64,000 nt of DNA from NCBI GenBank assembly GCA_009841145.1, contig VXMJ01000017.1, positions 1 to 64,000 of the forward strand, read 5' to 3'. The notes beneath the pieces are model-generated. The model was not told where the DNA came from, searched no databases, and worked only from the letters and a program-made list of their open reading frames with translations. The number at the start of each line of letters is the position of its first letter. The stretch's first letter is position 1. Position numbers and translations under genes: made by a program. Origin of the DNA: Caldilineaceae bacterium SB0661_bin_34. GTDB lineage: Bacteria > Chloroflexota > Anaerolineae > Caldilineales > Caldilineaceae. Below are positions 25,935-32,952 of the stretch, piece after piece.

Positions 25935-28900
25935 ATGAACGATCCCCCGCCCATGATTCAGCGCACGGCCGGATGGCTGGCCTGCCTATTGCTTTGGGCG
26001 GGTTGCACACTGGTCGGGACGGACACCGCCCGGGCCCAAACCGCAGCCGACCCGGTCACCGATCCCGACGACAACATCGGGCGTCAGTCCATGGAGGCCA
26101 CGGTCGAAACGCTCCTGGCTTCCATGACCGTGGCGGACCGCATCGGTCAACTGTTTGTGATTCCGTTCCAGGGATCCTCCATCCGTCAATCCGATGCCAT
26201 CGTGCGACTGGTGCACGACTATCGGGTGGGGGCCGTGGTACTGACGGAGCAGAACGGCAATATCGACAACGCGCCCGGCAGCGATACGCCGCGTCAAGTC
26301 GCCGCGCTGACCAGCCAGCTTCAGGCCCTGCCCTGGGGCCTGTACACTCCGCGCGGCGAACTGCCGCCCGATCGGGCCGACATTGTGGCTGACCACTGGA
26401 TGCGGTTGCCGGATCCGTTGCTGGAGACGGGACTTGGCATCCCGCTTCTAATCGGGGTGTCGCAAACCGGTCCGGACCAGTCGGCGCCGGTCCTGCGCAG
26501 CGGGTTCACGGCCATGCCAAACCAAATGGCCGTGGGAGCTGCATGGGATCCCGCCTATGCCCAGGCCCTGGGCACGATTCTGGGCCAGGAACTGGCCGCC
26601 GTGGGCATCAATATGCTGCTGGGCCCCAGTCTCGATGTACTTGGTTCGGATGGACGCCAACCATCCGGTGTGCGCGCCACATCCACCTATGGGGGCGACA
26701 GTTGGTGGGTCGCCGAAAACGGTGTTGCCTTCATCCAGGGAGTCGCCGACGGCAGCAGCGGCCGGGTCCTGTCCATTGCAGGACACTTTCCGGGCCAAGG
26801 CGGCAGCGACCGCGACCTCAACCGGGAACTGGCCACCATCCAGCGTTCGCTGACGGACCTGCAGCGGAACGAGCTGTTGCCTTTTGTACGGGCCGTGCAG
26901 GCCCGACGGGAATCCGAGACCAGCGGTTCCGGAAGTCCGATGGCCGGCCTGCTGACCAGCCACATCCGGTACAGCGGATTTCTGTCGTCGCGCGAACGCA
27001 CGCCGCCCATCAGCCTTGCGCCGCAACTGGAGGAGATCCTGGCATTGGATGCCTTTGCCGATTGGCGGGAGGCCGGCGGCTTGTTGATGAGCGGGAAGCT
27101 GATCGTGCCTTCGCTGAGCAGCTACTACGGGCAGTCGGGTCAAACCTCCTTTGCCAACCGCATCGCCAACGATGCCTTCCAGGCCGGCAACGACCTTCTG
27201 TGGCTGGCTGGGTCCGGGCCGCTGGATCCGAACGCGGCATCGACCCTGCAGGAGGTCATCCTGTTCTTCAATGTCCAGTACCTGGAGAAACCGGATTTCG
27301 CGCGGGCGGTGGACAACACCGTGCGGCGCATCCTGCAAGCCAAGCTCCGTCTCTACCCACCCGCCTTCTTCGATCGGGCCGCCTGGACCAAACTGGAGGA
27401 GGCCGACAACCCGTTGTCGATGCAGACGATCCGGCGCCTGGCGCCAGTTGGCGCCAGCCAGGCGGATCCGGAGGTTGTTGCCGTGGGTTTTGATCCACTG
27501 GTCGGCCAGATGCTGGACGGGGTGCCGGACCAGCTCAGCGAAGGCAATCTGGCTGTGAAGGCCGGAATCATCACATGGGTTGCGCAGGATGCCGCCACGC
27601 TGCTGCACCTGGATGCCGAACAGGCCGCGGATCAGGTCCGGGCCGTGCCCAATCCGGACGATCGCCTGCTCATATTCACCGACGACCGCACGCGCCCGAC
27701 CTGTCCCGGGTGCCAACCGGAAACAGTCCTGGCGGTCGATCAGGTCGAAGCCACCATCCTGCGCCTGTTCGGTCCGGATGCCACAGCCCAGATTGAGCCC
27801 GACCGCATTTCCAGCTACGGTTTCGGTGACGTGGTGGCCTGGCTCAACCGCACGGCCAACACCGTGGCTCAGTTCCGCATGGATCGCGCCCTGACGGAAG
27901 CCACGTGGGTGATCTTCGCGATGCTGGATGTGGATCCCGAACAGCATCCTGCCAGCGAGGTCGTCCACCAGTTCCTGCGGCAAAAGCCGGACCTGCTCCT
28001 CGGCAAGCGGGTGGCGGTGCTCTCATTCGACGCACCGTACATGCTGGATGAGACTGAAATCAGCAAGCTGTCGGTGTACATCGCCGCCTACAGCCCAAAC
28101 CCGCCGTTTGTGGAAACCGCGGTGCGCGGCTTGTTCCACGACTTGGAGATGTCCGGCGCGCCGCCGGTCAACGTGCCGGGTACGCCCTATGGCAGTCTGG
28201 TCGAACGGCTGGAACCCGATCCGAACCAGGTAATCCCCCTGACGGTGTTCGACGACAAGCACAGTTCCCTGGATCTTCAGGCCTTGGAAGTGCGACTGGG
28301 GGATTCCCTGCAGATCCGGGCTGGTCCCATCCTGGACCGCAACGGCAACCGGGTTCCCGACGGCACCCCGGTGGAGTTTCTGCTCCGGTATCCCAGCGAC
28401 AACCTGGATCTGCGCATTGATCCCATCCCCACGCGGGACGGCAGTGCCACCATGGATCTGCTTTTGGATCGCGCCGGCACCCTTGAACTGGCTGCGCGCA
28501 GCCTGGAAAGTACCACCAGCATCGGGTTTCAGATTCGGGTAGAGGAGGAAAGCGCGGCACAGATCCTCACGGTACAGCCAACGGTTACGCCCCTGACCAA
28601 CACCGACCCGCCGTCCGCGGAACCCGATCCAGCGATCAACCGCACCCCCGCGCTGCGCTGGACACTCACCCCATTGTCGTTCCTTGGTTCGCTGGCAGTC
28701 CTCCTTGCCTGCCTAGGGCTCTACGCCGTGCTTTGGGCACGCGATCTGGCTGTGGAAAGGAAGGTTCTCAACATGCTCTGGGGCGCGGGAAGCAGTGCCG
28801 GCCTTTACGTTGCCGCCGCCTTTGTGCTCCCGTTCGCGACTCCGCACCTGAACCAAGCAACGTTGATGCTCGTCACGGCCATCCTGTCTGCCGGCAGTTG

Positions 28901-28946
28901 CCTTGTGGCCTTGGCCTGGCTCCACCTTGTCCGGGCCGACCACTGA
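25935..28946 (+). CDS. GH3-like surface protein with lost nucleophile and C-terminal membrane helices
   Basis: A 1003-residue protein; the ATG at 25935 or one at 25953 starts a signal sequence ending near TARAQ, with a possible lipobox (WAGC). The N-terminal 400 residues follow the beta-N-acetylhexosaminidase GH3 barrel: QLFVIPFQG, a VGAVVL strand, PNQMAVGAAWDPAYA and INMLLGPSLDV. The usual KHFPGHG motif is G283-HFPGQG and the nucleophile Asp of the SDDL motif is replaced by Gly387 (MSGKL), so hydrolysis is unlikely. An unassigned region and a beta-sandwich (about 790-870) follow, and the last 130 residues hold three hydrophobic helices. Probably a binding or scaffolding wall protein. Confidence 0.8.
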   Translation: MNDPPPMIQRTAGWLACLLLWAGCTLVGTDTARAQTAADPVTDPDDNIGRQSMEATVETLLASMTVADRIGQLFVIPFQGSSIRQSDAIVRLVHDYRVGAVVLTEQNGNIDNAPGSDTPRQVAALTSQLQALPWGLYTPRGELPPDRADIVADHWMRLPDPLLETGLGIPLLIGVSQTGPDQSAPVLRSGFTAMPNQMAVGAAWDPAYAQALGTILGQELAAVGINMLLGPSLDVLGSDGRQPSGVRATSTYGGDSWWVAENGVAFIQGVADGSSGRVLSIAGHFPGQGGSDRDLNRELATIQRSLTDLQRNELLPFVRAVQARRESETSGSGSPMAGLLTSHIRYSGFLSSRERTPPISLAPQLEEILALDAFADWREAGGLLMSGKLIVPSLSSYYGQSGQTSFANRIANDAFQAGNDLLWLAGSGPLDPNAASTLQEVILFFNVQYLEKPDFARAVDNTVRRILQAKLRLYPPAFFDRAAWTKLEEADNPLSMQTIRRLAPVGASQADPEVVAVGFDPLVGQMLDGVPDQLSEGNLAVKAGIITWVAQDAATLLHLDAEQAADQVRAVPNPDDRLLIFTDDRTRPTCPGCQPETVLAVDQVEATILRLFGPDATAQIEPDRISSYGFGDVVAWLNRTANTVAQFRMDRALTEATWVIFAMLDVDPEQHPASEVVHQFLRQKPDLLLGKRVAVLSFDAPYMLDETEISKLSVYIAAYSPNPPFVETAVRGLFHDLEMSGAPPVNVPGTPYGSLVERLEPDPNQVIPLTVFDDKHSSLDLQALEVRLGDSLQIRAGPILDRNGNRVPDGTPVEFLLRYPSDNLDLRIDPIPTRDGSATMDLLLDRAGTLELAARSLESTTSIGFQIRVEEESAAQILTVQPTVTPLTNTDPPSAEPDPAINRTPALRWTLTPLSFLGSLAVLLACLGLYAVLWARDLAVERKVLNMLWGAGSSAGLYVAAAFVLPFATPHLNQATLMLVTAILSAGSCLVALAWLHLVRADH

Positions 28947-29280
28947 CACCAATGGGGCCGATTGCACCATCGCCGCCCGGACCGGCGGGACCGCCGCCCA
29001 CTGCGGGGATCGGAAGTGGCAGCCAGCCGGCGACAGACCCGGCCGATGGTCACGGACTGGAAATGGTTTGACGGTGCCAGGGAGAGGTTGACATGGCAAG
29101 GAACCGGTCCCCGAACCAAATTCAACGAAAGTGAAACAGCGTTTCGGAATGGCGGAACAGTTGCATTTGATGTCTGAATAGCATATTGTTAGTGGTATAC
29201 ACCATACAGCAGTCTCCAGGGCCCTCTTCGGCGCACACGCGGAATTGGAGTCTGCTGCGGGTGTTCTGGAATAACATATT

Positions 29281-29348
29281 GGCCCGGTCATAGATCAGGC
29301 CGGCGGAAACCGTGTTCTGGACGGCCAAGCCGACCGACTTGAAGAACG
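29281..29348 (-). pseudogene. Relic of an ornithine cyclodeaminase C-terminus
   Basis: These 68 bp align without gaps to 35241-35308, the 3' part of the intact cyclodeaminase gene, with about seven mismatches. In frame it reads SVGLAVQNTVSAGLIYDRA against SVGLAVQDTVSADLVHARA. The frame is lost on both sides. It is a leftover of a paralogue that was deleted or interrupted, directly beside the IS607 relic. Confidence 0.75.
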
Positions 29349-29406
29349 CCTGATCTGCCGCTCACCCCATGTGATCCCACCGATCCAAGCTGTCCACCCG
29401 CAGTTT

Positions 29407-29664
29407 CTGCTACTCCTTGACCGAAGCCATCCTGCCTTCCAGGGACACCCGCACCGCGTTGAACATGCGCGCCGGGATCCCGTACCGCTGCAGGTACTCG
29501 CTCTTCAACGCAACTGCCGACCGCCCCACCGCCACCTCGGCGAACAACGTCCGCTCCACGCGCCCGTAGAGCTCACCGTAGGCCGACAGCACCGCGTCGC
29601 CGGCCTAGCGCTCCACGCCAACGTACGTGGCAACGCGCGTCTGGTAGGTGCCAGGATGCTGCAT
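29407..29664 (-). pseudogene. tnpB-related N-terminal fragment with internal stop
   Basis: From ATG at 29664 the frame reads MQHPGTYQTRVATYVGVER, then a TAG at 29608-29610, then LSAYGELYGRVERTLFAEV, KSEYLQRYGIPARMFNAVR and VSLEGRMASVKE before a second stop. The post-stop block is the conserved N-terminus of TnpB-related proteins carried by IS607-like elements. The RuvC nuclease domain is absent. Confidence 0.7.
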
Positions 29665-29993
29665 CAGCCTATCTGCGTTGCCACCAGTGCTTGCTCCGCA
29701 CGGCGATGTGCCGAACGTCTCCCGTACAGCCGCGCGCACAGCGAGGTCGGCACCTCGGTTGACTCCCTGACCAGGTCATCCTCAAGTTCCTCCTCTTCCA
29801 TCACCGGAATGCGGGTTCGCCGTTCCGTCAGCGCGGCCTCCACGTACTCGAATCCGAAACGGGTCACGCGCTCCCGGTGCTCCACCATAATGGCCCCTAC
29901 TGTGTGATCCGCGACCAGCCGTCGCAATCGTCGTCGGTTGCCATCCGGGCCGGAACCGATCGCCTGGACCACCTCGTCGGGCCGGCAGCCCGG
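29664..29993 (-). pseudogene. IS607 tnpA (serine recombinase) C-terminal fragment
   Basis: The frame contains PDEVVQAIGSGPDGNRRRL, VGAIMVEHRERVTRFGFEYV and TSLCARLYGRRSAHRRAE, which are the helix after the catalytic domain, the VEHRDRLTRFGFEY signature and the C-terminal LYGRRSAxxRA of IS607 TnpA. The N-terminal MerR-like helix-turn-helix and catalytic Ser are not found upstream, so the gene is inactive. Confidence 0.75.
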
Positions 29994-30305
29994 CGCGTGG
30001 CCCATACCGCAACCCGGCCACTGAAACCACCATGTCCGAGATTGTGACCGTGCAGCAGAACCGGATGGGACTGTCCCATCCCAAGCCACCGACGGGGCGA
30101 GTTGGCGGGTTTCCGTGTCAAGTTCCATACCGGCCCAACGCCAATACCAATGTGTCTCCAGCGGATACCTTCCGCACCCCTTCAAGAAACAGCGGCCAGC
30201 CGTCCACTGCCAACCACCGGACGGCCCGATTGGTCATTGCCGTCGGCACACACGACATGTTGCGTTACAACAGTGACCAGAATTGGCCTGGCTCCCGGAA
30301 CAGGG

Positions 30306-31379
30306 TCAGCCAGCCTGCGAATGCGGAACAACCTCGTTGTTGTATCCCAAAATCTGTTGCCCGGGTGCACACGCTTCAGCCAGCCGTCGCTGGTTTACCG
30401 ACCCCAGGCGGGGCCAACGGGGTTTCGTGCTACGGGGCAATGCGCTCACTTCCCCGAGCCAACGGGAATCGTACAGCTGAGGCCCAACAAACTCGATAAA
30501 ACGGGTCATTTCCTCCTGCGGCGATTCCAACAGGGACTCGAAGCGTATCGAAAGGACTTGGTCTGCCGGAAGCGTATTGAGAAACTCGATGCCGCGTTTG
30601 ATCATGCCACTCCAGAGCCAGCCGAAAGTCGCCAGATCCACGTTGGCTGCCATGATTCGCTTTGGTGGGATGAATCGTCCATGGATCGCGGCGACAATAT
30701 GTACCCACGGACTACTGCCCCGCCAGTTCTTCGGTGAGAACGGATCGAGTCCGACCCTATCGAACGCGGACGCGGTCATTGCCATGGCGCGAAAGCCAGG
30801 GTGGTTGTACATGGAAAGAGCCGTGTCTCTACCATCGCGGAAAATGTGGACGAAGCGGGCGTCCGGGAAATAGCATGCCAGTACAGGGCTCATGGGAAGT
30901 GTGCCTCCGGAGCGTTCCACCCATAGCTTCCTGCCGAAGTGTCTCGTCAGCCATTCGAAGACGAATCGGTAGTGGTCCGTGAGGCGATGGCGTTCCCTAG
31001 AGCGCAGCTCGGGCCCCAATTCGTCCCACAGCTTCTCGCAGTCGTCGGTGAGATGCGGCAGCGTGGTGCACATAATCGGCGGAACATCCTGTCGTGAAAA
31101 CCGTCTGCCCGCATCCAATGGATAAATCAACTCACTGATCGATACATCACTTTCCAGAAACGCGCGCAACCCAGGCGCAGGGGTGTTCAAACGCCGGAAC
31201 GCGGCTTCTCCACTCACCCTCGGCGCGCGCACCGCACCCGGTCCCAGATAGGAGAAGAATTCCGATATGCTCAAGAGTTGCGGGTGCTTTCGCATCATGG
31301 CTGACAGCAGGGTGGATCCACACCGTCCGGTGCTGACGACAAACACCGGTGCGAGCGTTGCTTCATCGCGTTCATCCAT
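30306..31379 (-). CDS. Sulfotransferase family protein
   Basis: A 357-residue PAPS-dependent sulfotransferase-fold protein. The ATG at 31379 is chosen; the frame begins 17 codons earlier at a TTG. The 5'-phosphosulfate loop is VVSTGRCGSTLLSAMM near residue 10-25 and the 3'-phosphate motif is FVHIFRDGRDTALSMYN. These place it with the bacterial Sulfotransfer_3-type enzymes that sulfate hydroxyl groups of lipids, carbohydrates or secondary metabolites. It is the third gene on this strand after the GPP34-P450 fusion and another sulfotransferase, but a 413-bp gap separates it from them. Confidence 0.87.
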   Translation of the reverse strand: MDERDEATLAPVFVVSTGRCGSTLLSAMMRKHPQLLSISEFFSYLGPGAVRAPRVSGEAAFRRLNTPAPGLRAFLESDVSISELIYPLDAGRRFSRQDVPPIMCTTLPHLTDDCEKLWDELGPELRSRERHRLTDHYRFVFEWLTRHFGRKLWVERSGGTLPMSPVLACYFPDARFVHIFRDGRDTALSMYNHPGFRAMAMTASAFDRVGLDPFSPKNWRGSSPWVHIVAAIHGRFIPPKRIMAANVDLATFGWLWSGMIKRGIEFLNTLPADQVLSIRFESLLESPQEEMTRFIEFVGPQLYDSRWLGEVSALPRSTKPRWPRLGSVNQRRLAEACAPGQQILGYNNEVVPHSQAG

Positions 31380-31792
31380 CGGATTGTTTTCGTGTGATTG
31401 AGTCTGTTCCCGATACGATTTCTTTCTCAAGACGAGTGTTCAATCATCGGTGGGGGGCTCTTCCTTTGGGGGAGGGAGAAGGGATGGTTCCCTCAATGGT
31501 TGACGGGTTCCACCGACACCGTTTCCAACCACCTTGACCACGGTGGTCCAGTCTGGACACCAAGAGCATTTTGGGGCTTGTATACCGAACCAGACAGCCG
31601 GCATATCGTGTTCGCGGATCGTTGGGGGTGCCCGACGACAACATCCCTCGCCGTGTACAAGCCCCGGTCCCGTGGGCCAAACTGGTTTGCTGGGAGCGAA
31701 CCAGGATGTTGGCCATCGCCATTCAGGGGATCCCACCCGATCCCCGCCGATTGTCGCATTTCAAGAACTGGAAGACTGCGGAGAGGGCGTCG
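31380..31792. other. Intergenic between two sulfotransferase genes, no gene recognised
   Basis: About 413 bp without conserved coding signal. It may hold a promoter for the downstream sulfotransferase on the minus strand, but no convincing box is seen. Confidence 0.4.
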
Positions 31793-32911
31793 CTAACCTG
31801 GAGGTGAATAGTTCCAGTGATCCAGTACAAATCCCCAATCGCGGTCCACCACATCAATGACCGACTGGTCAATCTGGTAGCGGTTCTGGCGATAATTGGA
31901 TATCGTCTGCAGATAGATGTCCATGTGTTGTCGGGCCTGATCCCAATCGGGCAGCGCCAGGTCCGCGTAGATGCGCGCCATCTCGCTCATGGGATCGGTC
32001 ACGAGGTCTTCAAACAGGACTTCAGTGAAATTCCCGGCAGGAATCAGTACCCGGTCCTGTAGATACCGGCGCATGACCACGGCATAGTCGCGGCGTACGG
32101 TTCTCTCGATTTCGCTCCAGTCGGAGTCGGCTAATTGGAACACGGGCGCCAGTGTCCGACGCATCCGTAACAGGGACGGATAGACAACATAGGGATTGCG
32201 CATGATATTGACGAACTTGGCCTCCGGGAAGAGGCGCAGCATATGGGCAATCTTGCCCAAGTTCGTAGGACTCTTGAGCACTATGCGGCGTCCATCGGCG
32301 GCCGCGGTTGCCTTGCGCACGACTTCCATGTAGGCATGTTCCCATTGAGCCAGTTCCTGGCCACCTACCCCCCGCAGCAGGCTGTACTTCCCGAAGAAAG
32401 TGGAACTCAGATCCGGGAATGTGAGGCTGTGGATGTACGACATGTGGCAGGAGCATGCCAACGCGAGTTCCTCCTCCTGAGGTGCATCCAAGGACACGGC
32501 TACATTGTCCATCGGTCGCGTGGCCGGCATGTTCCGGGCCACCGCACGCCGAAGCCAATTCCAGTGTCGTACGGTGAGGTAGGCACTTGGACACAATGCC
32601 TGCAGCGTTGTTACCGAAGCATGGTTGTGGTCCTGCACAAGCAAGTTGTGGAGATGTGTCGTACCGGTACGCCCATATCCCAGAATTATGAGGGGAGGCT
32701 TGGTGAGTGTGGTGTTGTCCACGAGGCGTCCGTAACGCAGGCTTTCGACCACACGCAGCGGCAGCGTCAGGGCGCTGGCCAGCAGGACGGTTGCCAGACG
32801 GCCCCGATGGTTCCGGGCAACACCACCGTTCGCGCGAATGAGGTGCAGCCAGACGGACAATGGTGCCAACGAGAAAGGGTGCAGAGGCACTTTGGAGGAC
32901 GAGTCTGACAT
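31793..32911 (-). CDS. Sulfotransferase family protein
   Basis: A 372-residue sulfotransferase-fold protein beginning MSDSSSKVPLHPFS (ATG at 32911). A hydrophobic N-terminal region precedes the PAPS 5'-phosphosulfate loop IILGYGRTGTTHLHNLL; the 3'-phosphate motif is KFVNIMRNPYVVYPSLL. SLDAPQEEELALA and VLKSPTNLGKI are features of Sulfotransfer_3 members related to those acting on long-chain or isoprenoid substrates. The start lies only 41 bp after the GPP34-P450 stop, so the two genes are probably cotranscribed and act in one pathway: oxidation by the P450, then sulfation. Confidence 0.88.
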   Translation of the reverse strand: MSDSSSKVPLHPFSLAPLSVWLHLIRANGGVARNHRGRLATVLLASALTLPLRVVESLRYGRLVDNTTLTKPPLIILGYGRTGTTHLHNLLVQDHNHASVTTLQALCPSAYLTVRHWNWLRRAVARNMPATRPMDNVAVSLDAPQEEELALACSCHMSYIHSLTFPDLSSTFFGKYSLLRGVGGQELAQWEHAYMEVVRKATAAADGRRIVLKSPTNLGKIAHMLRLFPEAKFVNIMRNPYVVYPSLLRMRRTLAPVFQLADSDWSEIERTVRRDYAVVMRRYLQDRVLIPAGNFTEVLFEDLVTDPMSEMARIYADLALPDWDQARQHMDIYLQTISNYRQNRYQIDQSVIDVVDRDWGFVLDHWNYSPPG

Positions 32912-32952
32912 GCAACCATTTCTGCCGGGGCGCACTTGGTCCTGCAAATCTG

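Larger units (their letters stand above)
29407..29993 (-). mobile_element. Decayed IS607-type element (tnpA and tnpB fragments)
   Basis: A tnpA C-terminal fragment is followed by a tnpB-related N-terminal fragment in the normal IS607 order, with a TGATG junction at 29664. The serine-recombinase N-terminus, most of tnpB and both ends are missing, and an in-frame stop lies within the tnpB part. Its sequence belongs to a different subgroup from the intact IS607 at 41-43 kb. Confidence 0.7.
28947..30305. other. Gene-poor stretch of relics
   Basis: No intact gene is recognised in this 1.36-kb stretch. It holds an ornithine-cyclodeaminase relic (29281-29348) and a decayed IS607-type element (29407-29993), listed separately. 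A 13-bp near-repeat, GAATAGCATATTG at 29176-29188 and GAATAACATATTG at 29269-29281, ends exactly where the cyclodeaminase relic begins. Confidence 0.6.

Noticed and set aside
26448-27983. 511-codon minus-strand frame
   Set aside because: Antisense to the GH3-like gene, Arg/Gln/His-rich, with no motif.
29122-29328. 68-codon minus-strand frame
   Set aside because: Its N-terminal part is the cyclodeaminase relic running into unrelated sequence; treated as a pseudogene fragment.
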